Part shown: positions 31,149-42,440 of the stretch, one piece after another
Numbering within the stretch: the first letter of the stretch is position 1
Layout of the letters: every line of letters begins with the position of its first letter
NCBI GenBank assembly: GCA_963924555.1
Contig: OZ004584.1
Span: forward strand, 5,641,001-5,705,000
Length of the DNA: 64,000 bases
Direction: 5' to 3'
Source of the DNA: Crambe crambe
Lineage: Eukaryota > Porifera > Demospongiae > Poecilosclerida > Crambeidae
Notes under the pieces: generated by a model
Told to the model about the DNA's origin: nothing
Database searches by the model: none
Seen by the model: only the letters and a program-made list of their open reading frames with translations
Translations under genes and position numbers: made by a program

Positions 31149-32873
31149 TCAAGTCTCTGTAATTTTTAACAGTTCTACGAGTTGACGTTGAAAATATGCC
31201 ACCATTGGCTTGAGAGAACTTGAATTGAAACGCTGGAAAAATATCTGCAACAGTGCTGGTTTAAACTTGGCCCTTGCTGAAGCTATCATTTCTGTCCAGA
31301 GTCCCACCACCCAGTATGTTTGCTCGCGATCACCAGGGTTGAAGTCATCCCTGTGATAACCTGCTTGAATGATTTTCACCTCTTCACTATAGTCATTTTT
31401 GGGCTCCATAACTCCTTTTAACTGTTCTCTGATGAAATTTATCTGCGGTTCGACTTTATCTTCATAATCTTCAATGTTGGCGAAAGTGAGCACAATAACA
31501 GCATGACGCCACACCTCCTTTCCAAGTTCGCAAGTTATTTTTTCAATGATTTGTGTGACGTCATCTCGATCTTCTCTAATCCGAATACAAAATAAAAAAA
31601 GACCTAATGTTTTTAACGATTTGGAATCAATCATTGGTTTTATATTTTTGAAGTCTGTCTGCAAACTGGTGGTATCCCATACACGGCATTTGATATATTC
31701 ATGCTTTATGACTTCATGATATATTTCAGGCCTTTCTCTTTCATTGAGGAATTTTTTCCCATAAAATAGCGAATTCACGAGGGAGGTTTTACCTGATCTT
31801 GATCGACCCACTACAGTAATGTCAACTGAGGGGCTGATGCTTTTCCAGTAAGCAAGTGAATCATCACGAGATTCTAGATGCTGTAAAGCATCTATATTCT
31901 TCAACATCACCTTCTGAAGGTACAAAGAACTCCAAGCAAGACTAATATTTGCCTTCATTTCATTACTACATTCAAGTTCAGAAGCAATTGCTTTTTGTTG
32001 ATATGTGCGTCGGAGTTTAGGAATCAAGCGTGTAAGCATTTCTCCATTATATTCCCCAAGTTTTGGGTCCATATCGAAAATTCTGTTGATGAGAATTCTC
32101 ATAATGACAGGTTTCGCATCAATTTTAGCTGCATGCAGAATAGAAAACCACAAATCACTCATCCATGAAGCTCCTTCTGGTTCAGTTTCCAAATGACTTT
32201 CAGTTCTGAAGCCGACAGGTACAATCTTGACATTTTGGGCCAATTCTTTGGGTACAACCCTATTTCTGAGAAAGCGGTGGATTTTATCATCCCACTCTGC
32301 ATGCTTCTCATCATAATGCATCTTTAAATCATCTTCAGGATTTAAGCGTTCTTTCGTGGATTCGATGTATACATTGGCAAATGTTAAGGCAATAACAGCA
32401 TTCTTCCAAATCTTTATGCCAAAATCTTCAGTGAGCCTTTTCATTATTTCAATATTTTCATCATCCTTTGCAAAGCGTCTCTCTGTCATATTTATTACAT
32501 ATACAAATACATCACAATCTTCCTTCCCGATACATGTTTTCTTGAGCTCTTTCATGTATCGTGTACTAGCACTATTGATGTCAGTAATCGACATGAAACC
32601 AGGTGTGTCCCACACTATGATTTCATCTTGGCCCACTCTATTGATGATTTTTCCACTGGAAGATGTAGTTGGAACTATATCATTACTTTCCGTTGATTGA
32701 GAGTTGGTTAGAAAACTAGCCAAAGCAGATTTTCCAACTCCTGTCTTTCCAACTATCACTATTTTTACACTAGGATCGGAAAAAAAACTTTTACGACTCT
32801 TGCTTATTTCCCATTCATCTATTTCTTTGATCAAAGTTACTTCTTGTTCTGTATTAGCCATTGTAGCAATCAC
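31149..32873 (-). CDS. Two-domain AIG1/GIMAP-like GTPase, 574 aa, inverted paralogue
   Basis: An intact intronless gene, closely similar along its length to the gene at 25249 and oriented toward it. Domain 1: P-loop GKTGVGKSA, DTPG and LTFAN. Domain 2: P-loop GRSRSGKTS, still fitting GxxxxGK(S/T), the same degenerate WDTTS at G3, and LTFANIEDYE. Between about residues 350 and 485 the two proteins differ at only a few positions, far fewer than in flanking parts, which suggests recent gene conversion. Differences include an insert in the inter-domain region (SELECSNEMKANI against VESGEKF) and a longer N-terminus (MIATMANTEQEVTL). The ATG at 32861 would align with the paralogue's start, so the first four residues may not be used. 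Function as for its partner; unknown in detail. Confidence 0.87.
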   Translation of the reverse strand: MIATMANTEQEVTLIKEIDEWEISKSRKSFFSDPSVKIVIVGKTGVGKSALASFLTNSQSTESNDIVPTTSSSGKIINRVGQDEIIVWDTPGFMSITDINSASTRYMKELKKTCIGKEDCDVFVYVINMTERRFAKDDENIEIMKRLTEDFGIKIWKNAVIALTFANVYIESTKERLNPEDDLKMHYDEKHAEWDDKIHRFLRNRVVPKELAQNVKIVPVGFRTESHLETEPEGASWMSDLWFSILHAAKIDAKPVIMRILINRIFDMDPKLGEYNGEMLTRLIPKLRRTYQQKAIASELECSNEMKANISLAWSSLYLQKVMLKNIDALQHLESRDDSLAYWKSISPSVDITVVGRSRSGKTSLVNSLFYGKKFLNERERPEIYHEVIKHEYIKCRVWDTTSLQTDFKNIKPMIDSKSLKTLGLFLFCIRIREDRDDVTQIIEKITCELGKEVWRHAVIVLTFANIEDYEDKVEPQINFIREQLKGVMEPKNDYSEEVKIIQAGYHRDDFNPGDREQTYWVVGLWTEMIASARAKFKPALLQIFFQRFNSSSLKPMVAYFQRQLVELLKITET

Positions 32874-32926
32874 GGAAGTATTTTGCGGTTATTTTTAATC
32901 TTTCTGCAGCCTTCATCAAGTAGATG

Positions 32927-32937
32927 CTATTTTTATA
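32927..32937 (-). promoter_or_regulatory. TATA-like box for the GIMAP-like gene at 32873
   Basis: On the minus strand it reads TATAAAAATAG, about 55-65 bp before the ATG. Confidence 0.4.
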
Positions 32938-33075
32938 CATTATAGACTGATGATGAATTTATTTCTGGTGCCTAATTGACGTAATTATTATGAATAATGT
33001 GCCAATCCTCATATCATAACATTATGGGATTACAAAAAATGGCATCATAATGATTATGGCTACGTAATATAATCC

Positions 33076-35402
33076 TATGGGGTGATCATAAGTGGCATGA
33101 TCACTATGCTATAATTATGCGTGATAATAAGCTGGTTACTACTCCATTCTTAAGTTGTGCTACAACTTGCACACTTTTAAATTGCAAGCAGAGAAATGAT
33201 GAGAACAATGGTCTTATAGCCTCTCACTGCAGAAAAATAATTATGCATTATAATTAGCTATTAATTTCATGCATGCAACAACATGATAGATAAAAATGGC
33301 ATCTCACTAGCCTCCCTGAACTATCTATACATTTGCAGTTCCTATTTGGTCAGTAAGTTATATAGCTACATAGCTTAGCATTAATTTTATCACTGAAAAA
33401 GTGCTACAACTGCCTGCCCATAACTACATGATAGTAATGCATAAGTTAGTTTCCTGTTCTGCACAAACATTCCTTCATTAGAATAGCCATCACACAAGCT
33501 TGCCTGTCAAATTCATGAGGATGGTTACTGATACAAGCTCACATGAATAAGTTAATTGTCTGGCATAATGTCTATCAAAATCATGAAAGCAATTATTGTT
33601 GGTGTAATCAATACTTGATACAATATGCTTACACAATACCATCGTGTTGCTCTTATTCAGTGTAGTGAATATGCAATATTTATGCAGTCATGTAATTGGG
33701 GAAAGCTAAGCGGGCCTCACACTAGGGAGTTGACAGAGAGATTTCTACTTGTACGTATGTACATGCTTAGTTTATTTCCAAGATGATCTTGATGGATAAA
33801 CTAAGCGTGCATGTTCACCCCACAATTCCCTAGTAATTATTTTCACTGCACTGACTCCAACGTACCTGTGAACTTTGATTTCAGTATAATAATAAAGTGC
33901 TCTCATTTTTAGTATTTTTGGCCAAATTTCAGTAAAAATACTTATCAGTATTGTTTGAACCTGCTAGTCTTGTACCTAGGCCTTTCTCATGAGATTTTTT
34001 TTTCAAAAAAAATAACCCCTTATTCATGAAGTTCATGAAATTTTGTTCCTCAAAATTTTTCTCATAATAATGGAAAACCAAAAAAATTATTGCATGCTAC
34101 ATGTAATATTATACAAGTAAGGGAAAAATATTTCTGTGAAATGAAAAAAAAAATGTAGAGATGAACATTGCCCGAAAAAGTAAGGAAACAAGGATATAGC
34201 TAGGGATGAAGGATGGAAATGGGTTCTGTATATCCAGCCAACAATCCCTACATAATTATATGTACATTACTGCACTATAATCTGAAGCTACCCAACATAT
34301 ATGTAGGGATTGTTGGCTGGATATACAGAACCTATTTCCATGCTTCATCCCTACCCTTGTTTCCTTACTTTTTCGAGCAATGGTCATCCCTACATTTTTT
34401 TCCATCTCACGGAAATGTTTTCCCCTTACTTATTCCTGGTCTTTTTTTCTCTCTTTATGGTTTTAAAGAGTTCATTCTTCTATGTGTATGCAGGGACAGA
34501 AGTTTATAGTTCTCCAATAGCATACCAGCCCTTAGCCTCGTACCCAGGCTCTAAAATCATGCGGAGGCGGAAAATAGAGCCTGGTACCCACTGTTTGCGC
34601 ATGCGCCAAAAATTTCACACGAGTGTCCCGCCTATTACACTTTATGACGGTGTGTGATGTCACAGCACAGTAAATACGTGTATGAGCATGCGCATAAGAT
34701 ACCAAGTTATTGCAATGTAAATTCTCTGGAGAAGAGAAGATAAGACTGGTACTTCTAAAACTATTCATAGTGGCAAGAAAGCCGCTCTCCTTTAATCCAG
34801 AGATGATCACAGCCTCAGCTCTGCACTATTCCCCAACAAATAAACGAACGGAAAGAATTGCTTGCTGCTGCTCTTTGTTCAGTACTAGGTGGGGGTTGTC
34901 CCAGCACTAAAAACACAAACATACATAGAAAGCTGTAATGCTTACCACAAAGCACTTGATAAGCCTGACTGTAGAAATTGATCAAAAATTAATTGGAGCA
35001 TGTGCATTATGCACACAGCATGGGGCTCACAACATGTTGGAGTGTAGACCTATATAATGAGTCATGACCTGAGAGTCGGCTTGCTTGCTCCGCTCGTTCA
35101 CTGAATTAAAAGACCACTAATCACAACTAGTGAGGTATGTACGTATGAATACCTGTTGGTTGGCTATTATTGGTCTACTTGGTCACATGAATCATGAATG
35201 ACACTGTACATACAATCGTGTCTGGAACAACAATGCACATAGCTATTATTGTTTATCTTAGCATCTGTCATTCAAATGAATGTAGGCATATTCCTAATAA
35301 ATTGGTTTGAATATAGACCTTAATTAGACCAATAGTCTGGCATAACATCTGTAGGTGTTATTCAGCTAGGATGATTATCCCTTTGATGGTCTAACCTCAT
35401 AA
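33076..35402. repeat. 2.3-kb tandem duplication, copy A
   Basis: Starts TATGGGGTGATCATAAGTGG and ends at CTAACCTCATAATA. It is nearly identical to 35403-37710, with only scattered small indels (for example CTTACTGATACAAG present at about 33527 and missing from copy B). No gene; it contains the foldback at 34114-34433. Confidence 0.93.
34114..34433. mobile_element. Foldback MITE (AAGTAAGGG ends), copy A
   Basis: Arms of about 125 bp: AAGTAAGGGAAAAATATTTC through TATCCAGCCAACAATCCCT, and the inverse complement from AGGGATTGTTGGCTGGATA to CCCCTTACTT. One arm of a related element is at about 47905-48035, with another trace at 50006-50045. Confidence 0.9.
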
Positions 35403-37710
35403 TATGGGGTGATCATAAGTGGCATGATCACTATGCTGTAATTATGCGTGATAATAAGCTGGTTACTACTCCATTCTTAAGTTGTGCTACAACTTGCACA
35501 CTTTATTGCAAGCAGAGAAATGATGAGAACAATGGTCTTATAGCCTCTCACTGCAGAAAAATAATTATGCATTATAATTAGCTATTAATTTTATGCATGC
35601 AACAATTTATTTCGACCTGATAGATAAAAATGGCATCTCACTAGCCTCCCTGAACTATCTATACATTTGCAGTTCCTATTTGGTCAGTAAGTTATATAGC
35701 TACATAGCTTAGCATTAATTTTATCACTGAAAAAGTGCTACAACTGCCTGCCCATAACTACATGATAGTAATGCATAAGTTAGTTTCCTGTTCTGCACAA
35801 ACATTCCTTCATTAGAATAGCCATCACACAAGCTTGCCTGTCAAATTCATGAGGATGGTTAGCTCACATGAATAAGTTAATTGTCTGGCATAATGTCTAT
35901 CAAAATCATGAAAGCAATTATCGTTGGTGTAATCAATACTTGATACAATATGCTTACACAATACCATCGTGTTGCTCTTATTCAGTGTAGTGAATATGCA
36001 ATATTTATGCAGTCATGTAATTAAGTGGGCCTCACACTAGGGAGTTGACAGAGAGATTTCTACTTGTACGTATGTACATGCTTAGTTTATTTCCAAGATG
36101 ATCTTGATGGATAAACTAAGCGTGCATGTTCACCCCACAATTCCCTAGTAATTATTTTCACTGCACTGACTCCAACGTACCTGTGAACTTTGATTTCAGT
36201 ATAATAATAAAGTGCTCTCATTTTTAGTATTTTTGGCCAAATTTCAGTAAAAATACTTATAAATATTGTTTGAACCTGCTAGTCTTGTACCTAGGCCTTT
36301 CTCATGAGATTTTTTTTTCAAAAAAAACAACAAAACAACCCCTTATTCATGAAGTTCATGAAATTTTGTTCCTCAAAATTTTTCTCATAATAACCAAAAA
36401 AATTATTGCATGCTACATGCAATATTATACAAGTAAGGGAAAAACATTTCTGTGTAATGAAAAGAAAAAAAAATGTAGAGATGAACATTGCCCGAAAAAG
36501 TAAGGAAACAAGGATATAGGGATGAAGGATGGAAATGGGTTCTGTATATCCAGCCAACAATCCCTACATAATTATATGTACATTACTGCACTATATAATC
36601 TGAAGCTACCCAACATATATGTAGGGATCATTGGCTGGATATACAGAACCTATTTCCATGCTTCATCCCTACCCTTGTTTCCTTACTTTTTCGAGCAATG
36701 GTCATCCCTACATTTTTTTTCCATCTCACAGAAATGTTTTCCCCTTACTTATTCCTGGTCTTTTTTCTCTCTTTATGAGTTCATTCTTCTATGTATATGC
36801 AGGAGTTTATAGTTCTCCAATAGCATACCAGCCCTTAGCCTCGTACCCAGGCTCTAAAATTATGTGGAGGCGGAAAATAGAGCCTGGTACCCACTGTTTG
36901 CGCATGCGCCAAAAATTTCACACAAGTGTCCCGCCTATTACACTTTATGACGGTGTGTGATGTCACAGCATGTAAATACATGTATGAGCATGCGCATAAG
37001 ATACCAAGTTATTGCAATGTAAATTCTCTGGAGAAGAGAAGATAAGACTGGTACTTCTAAAACTATTCATAGTGGCAAGAAAGCCGCTCTCCTTTAATCC
37101 AGAGATGATCACAGCCTCAGCTCTGCACTATTCCCCAACGAACAAACGAACGGAAAAAATTGTTTGCTGCTGCTCTTTGTTCAGTACTAGGTGGGATTGT
37201 CCCAGCGCTTAAAACACAAACATACATAGAAAGCTGTAATGCTTACCACAAAGCACTTGATAAGCCTGACTGTAGAAATTGATCAAAAATTAATTGGAGC
37301 ATGTGCATTATGCACACAGCATGGGGCTCACAACCATGTTGGAGTGTAGACCTATATATAATGAGTCATGACCTGAGAGTCGGCTTGCTTGCTCCGCTCG
37401 TTCACTGAATTAAAAGACCACTAATCACAACTAGTGAGGTATGTACGTATGAATACCTGTTGGTTGGCTATTATTGGTCTACTTGGTCACATGAATCATG
37501 AATGACACTGTACATACAATCGTGTCTGGAATAACAATGCACATAGCTAGCTATTGTTTATCTTAGCATCTGTCATTCAAATGAATTTAGGCATATTCCT
37601 AATAAATTGGTTTGAATATAGACATTAATTAGACCAATAGTCTGGCATAACATCTGTAGGTGTTATTCAGCTAGGATGATTATCCCTTTGATGGTCTAAC
37701 CTCATAATAT
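35403..37710. repeat. 2.3-kb tandem duplication, copy B
   Basis: A direct repeat of 33076-35402. The copies abut with no spacer, and the sequence after copy B (from about 37711) matches the left arm of the inverted duplication, so the duplication is specific to the right arm. Confidence 0.93.
36430..36752. mobile_element. Foldback MITE (AAGTAAGGG ends), copy B
   Basis: Tandem-duplicated version of 34114-34433. The short differences between its own arms are shared with copy A, so the element predates the duplication. Confidence 0.9.
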
Positions 37711-38870
37711 TTATTATCATTATGATTATCTGTCAAAGTCATGAATATAATAGCTATTATGAAATCATCAGCCAAACATTATTTTTTTTATGCAACCTCA
37801 TAGCTAGCTACGTGGCTAATTGTAGCTATAACTTAATTGTCTGGTATATTAAAATCATGAATGTATTTTTATGCATGCACTGTGGCCTACAATATGTACC
37901 ATTATGCATTCATCAAGCACACATTTTACATTAGAAGTCAAGTGCATATGATAAAGGGGATGTGTATTAGTGACATTTCACTCCACCATAATTATCTTTA
38001 TTCAGAATCATGCCATTATAATAACAGTATGTGATAGCTATAAGATTTCAATTCTATAATGATTTGATCAGCCTTTGGCAGTGAGCAAGTGAGCAGGAGT
38101 TAATTTGTATGGCTTTAAAGCCAGAGCTGATATGCTCCAGCTAACCATTGAGTTATGTAAGTGGGCAGCTGCATGTATAGACATAGGAGGCTGAGGGTGG
38201 GGGCTAGAGGGACTAGAGCCCCCCTCCAATAATTCAGAAAGGGGGGGGGGGGGGCTTCAAATTTTTTTGCCTATACATTACATCTTTTTCATTGAACCTT
38301 TCATTGAACTGTTAGACTTGTTAGAATGTGCAATGCTCTGTTAAAACAATCACATGATTAGCAATGAACTTACATATAGCTGATTAAAAATTTGCAGCTG
38401 CCACAATCAAGTCAGTGGGTTACCACTGCATTGAGTGATATTGAGCTTGATGTTATTAGCTTAGCAAAGCTTCTGCTTAGACTTCCTAGCTAACTACTTT
38501 CAATGGCTTGGCCCATATCTGGTGCACTTTCTACATTACACCTCATCTTCAGCCCCCCCAAAACTCAAGTGCCTCAGCCGCCTATGATAGAGAGCTGTAA
38601 TGCGTACCACAAAGCACTTAGATAAGTCTAGTGCCTACAATCTACTATCTATCATGCTACAACTAAGTGTTGTACATTGTAAGCAATTACAATTGGAGCA
38701 TGCACGCAGGGCGCTACTATTGCACCACACTTACGTACATAGCCTAGGGCATTTTGGAGTGTAGACCTATAATATATATATATTTTTTACAATTTCAATG
38801 AGTCATGACCTGAGTCAGCTCGCTTGCTGAATAAGGTTGTATAAACTCTTCCACTGACAGGAATAAAAGT
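37711..38870. other. Intergenic, decayed repeats
   Basis: The first part matches the left arm (about 21800-22080) in inverse orientation. A G14 tract at 38241-38254 sits in a segment with AGCCCCCCTCC, similar in style to the poly-C elements at 2511 and 28341. No gene is recognised. Confidence 0.5.
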
Positions 38871-39505
38871 TCAGGATACAACATAAAAATTAGCCTTGTT
38901 TCCAGGCCCAGCTTTTTTCACAGCATGGGAGAAAAGCCAAAGGGCCTGGTATAATTGTGTGCATGATGAAGATGTATACTTATTAAAATAGCACACACTT
39001 TCTATCCAGACTCAACTCTAGGTCTGGACCTGATCAACCAGTCCCATTAGTGAAACCAACAGAGGCACAACAAGAATAGTCATCTTGCTGCTCAAAATAA
39101 CGATGTAACCAATGTTTGTGTAACAGACCTGTGCACGAAAATCCCCTCGATTCTTACTGTGACAGCTAATTAGCTATGAGTACTGGCTATGATTATAGTT
39201 GTAGTTATTGTAACTTACTGAACAATTCCCTAGAAGACCTGTTGTTTTTTGCAGGACGGTACTAAGAAAAGTGAAAGGCCGGGCCTGGTAAAAATTGTAT
39301 GCACATATGCTCCATCCCCATACACAGACATGAAGTATCATAGCTATCAGGAGGACCTCTATTAAAATGCACTATAGAGTCAACACACTAAGTCTTATGA
39401 CAGTAACCCTTTACCAGATGCTACTTAAGTAGCATCTGGGGTACCGGGTTTGACCGTTCAATACCCTTAATTGCTTCATGCATCTCAGATCACCATTAAA
39501 ACATC

Positions 39506-39584
39506 TAGTCTCGCATAGCCAGACCCAATTCTTTCGTATCACCAGATATAAAAAGAAAGAATTGGGTCTGGCTACGCGAGACTA
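39506..39584. mobile_element. Minimal 79-bp TAGTCTCGC MITE
   Basis: Two arms of about 30 bp (TAGTCTCGCATAGCCAGACC and its complement) with almost no loop. It is a deletion derivative of the family represented at 30485-30864. Confidence 0.92.
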
Positions 39585-39990
39585 TGAAATCAAACATCAA
39601 CTTTTTGTAGTGATTGGGTGATTTCTTCCAGCATGGGTTTACTTTGAAATTGTCTACCAATTGGTCCCTCAACCAGTTAGATTCTTCCAATATGAAATTC
39701 TGATTTCAGAACTACAAAACCTCGCTTAGCTGCGCTAGGCTGTAGGACAAAACGCGCGCGCATTTACGCCAGTTATTTGATGACCTTTACCTATTAAAGT
39801 TTCTTCTAGTCAACATACATCACTTATCACAGTCTCATGTCTCCCTGGCCGTTAGCTGTGGCCATAGAGAGGTTGCTGCTTCCTGGAGGCACTAATATTA
39901 ATATTAGTAGCGATCCTGTGTCAACTCTGGTAAAATATCCCATAGCATTGAAGTGAGAGGAATGGTTTATTTTGGATCTTACATGATTTA

Positions 39991-40535
39991 GTTTCGTACG
40001 GGCCAATGAGGATATGGCTGAAGTGCTGAAAATAACACATTGAAATTGTTCACTGGATTCTTTAGCTGCTTGATAAAAAAAACAATAATAATCATGTCCA
40101 ACAACTATGGAGAATCTTTAGTTACGATATAGCTACCTAGTCTCTCTTTGTAATCCATTTTCCTCCCATAAATAGTACATATAACTCCCATGTACTCCCA
40201 TGTACTACCGTGTACTACCACAAAAGAGTTACAGTAACTATAGGTAGAATTTACCTAATCATCATTCTGCAAATTTCATGATAATAGCTAAATGCATTGA
40301 AGTCTTCCTCTATTAGCATGATTATTATAGGAGTGACCACTGCATGTGCCATAATGAGATGATAGAGCTAGCTAGCTACAAGTTATAAGTATACTGTTGG
40401 TAATGCTTTCCTTGTGCCATATAGCTAATGATATCATAGCCATCTTGGTCAACATATATATGTAGCTATCAAAAATAAACACTTGAGGACACACACTGAA
40501 GAAGAAGAAAGAAAGCTAAAAAAAAAATCAAAAAA
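39991..40535. other. Intergenic, nothing recognised
   Basis: Only a short CATGTACTCCC/CATGTACTACC tandem motif near 40188-40220 stands out. Confidence 0.4.
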
Positions 40536-40884
40536 AATCAAGCCTCTAAAATTAACAGCTGGTACAATTTCATCTCTTCACTGTGATCATTATCAGGTCG
40601 CTCCATTACTCCTTTCAACAGTTACTATCTTCTGATAAAATTTGTCCCACAGTTTGACTAGCTATAGCTAGATGCTTTCATAATCTTCAATGTTGGAAAA
40701 ACACACACCTCTGTTCCAAGTTGACTAGTAATTTTTTTTGATACTGTGTGATGCCATTTTGAATCTTCTCTGATCTGAATACAAAGTAAATTTTAAAAAA
40801 CCCTGATATTTCAGCAAATTGCAGTCAATCATTGGTTTTATATTTTTGAACTCTGTCTGCAAACTTGTGATACCATACAAGGAA
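40536..40884 (-). pseudogene. GIMAP-like GTPase pseudogene fragment (copy 2)
   Basis: Matches the second GTPase domain of 31149-32873 on the minus strand, from the region encoding EEVKI (TTCATCTCTTCACTG) to that encoding SLQTDFKNIKPMID (TGGTTTTATATTTTTGAACT). It is frameshifted and lacks the P-loop. It is the same fragment as at 13469-14010, without the transposon. At its 5' end it runs directly into the FN3 receptor pseudogene. Confidence 0.85.
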
Positions 40885-42131
40885 AGTAGCAATTAATTAT
40901 CTCATTACTTAGTCATCATTAAACTTTTGATACTTATAGGACTGCTTGATGAAGTCAAGGATGTAAATGTTTCCATTAACTGTTCCTCCATCACCCTGAC
41001 TTGGCAACCTCCTTTCTCCATGGACATCACTAACACTGCTACACTGTCCAAGACATGACATTCTGTGTGGAGGTTACATGGCATTTTAGCTATATATTCA
41101 TATAATGCTTAGACATTTGTGATAATTCCATTTCATTAACAAAAAGTCTTAGACAAGCATCCTTTTTTATGGTGATGAGATGCATGAAGTACAGGTGATA
41201 AATTTTTATAACCCACCATGATCAGTACCCCTATAGCTACTAGAGTAACTACATGTTTGTGTACATGCAGTAAGCTTAACAGCATATTTTCGGTTGGAAA
41301 TTATGATTCTGGCAACCGCGATACCCGTCTTTCTCACTACTCCTGCCATATCCTCTGGATGGCCATGTATGTCAAGCTCCTGATCTTCCATCTCTTTGTA
41401 ATCCTGTACCCTACTGAATAACTATAGCACCTCTGGTTTGTCAAATTGAAATGCCTTTGGGGGTTGTAAAAGAACTTTATTTGAGTAGGTACGTATCCCA
41501 CTTCTGACACCATGTAGGATAGGCGATTATAAGAGATACAGTAGGCACATGTAACTTTTTTTGTTGCACTGAGCATGCCCAGAAAGGTTGCTAATGGATA
41601 TAACAATGTTCAGTATGAATCAGTATTATTATGTAGAACGATAATGACAATGTTCAGTTACACCACAGGTGTTACTATGTTTTATACTTTCTTTTCCATA
41701 CAGTGCATGGGATACGTCATCATCTAGCTAAAGTTTTGCTCACCACAATGCTTTGCATTTTCCTATAATTAAAAAAGTCCTATGATTGGTGTGCTTTGTA
41801 ATAGTCACAGTAACGTACACAGTCATAATATTCCTGTCATTCCACATAAAATGTAGCGTATTTTTTAATGTCACCTTACTTCATCATTAGCTATCTTTTT
41901 GTAACAGAGATCTTCTGAAGTAATGACCACTGATCCAGAAATACACCTTCAAGAAAACAGTGCATATGCCATCACTATAGATGTTAGTAAAGTAGAGGTG
42001 ATACTTATAGCTAGTTACATAATTGAATTTTAATGTTGCCATCTCTCATGTAGCCAATTTATGCTGAGATTCCTCCTTTGACTCCAAGAGTTGAAATTGG
42101 ATCTTACTGTGAACACTTTGGGACCTCCTAA
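40879..42131 (+). pseudogene. Ig/FN3 receptor pseudogene (copy 2), with intact-looking tail exons
   Basis: The FN3 start (about 40942-41060; SSITLTWQPPFSMDIT) matches copy 1, but the rest of the FN3 domain and the membrane exons are missing or unrecognisable. Two tail exons remain: 41907-41999 (RSSEVMTTDPEI...ENSAYAITIDVSKVE) and 42054-42131 (PIYAEIPPLTPRVEIGSYCE then stop), with AG acceptors and a GT donor. The Y-A-E-I and S-A-Y-A-I tyrosine motifs resemble SH2-docking sites. Without signal, Ig and membrane exons this copy cannot make the receptor. Confidence 0.7.
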
Positions 42132-42440
42132 GTGTCCTGTTTCAAAGCTCAATATAAGGATATGAAAATGATTGTGCTTCAGTTTGACTATAGAGGGTTT
42201 TTGTAATTAGGGGGTTTCTTTATTGAGAGATTCCAATGCCAACTTATCATCTAGACAGTATGTATTAATTTTTCATCAACTGATTATATAGCTACTGCAG
42301 GAAATTATGAATGTGCATCCCCATTCATCTTCTTCCAATAATCCCTGCAATCCTCTTGTTTCTATTTAGCTCTTTTATAGTTCACTTTTACGACTACTTT
42401 GGATGCAGAGATGCCTGAGTAAATCCCTGACACGTTATAG

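Larger units (their letters stand above)
30925..39990 (-). repeat. Right arm of the large inverted duplication
   Basis: The reverse complement of the left arm (20600-27745), expanded by a 2.3-kb tandem duplication and lacking the single-domain GIMAP gene. Outer landmarks are 38870-39060, matching 21600-21790 inverted, and 39690-39780, matching 20610-20830 inverted, including an ACGCGCGCG run in both. Confidence 0.75.

Noticed and set aside
34310-34657. 115-codon ORF that recurs at 36631-36960
   Set aside because: The repetition comes from the 2.3-kb tandem duplication and the ORF overlaps a foldback MITE. There is no family match and its length is not conserved.
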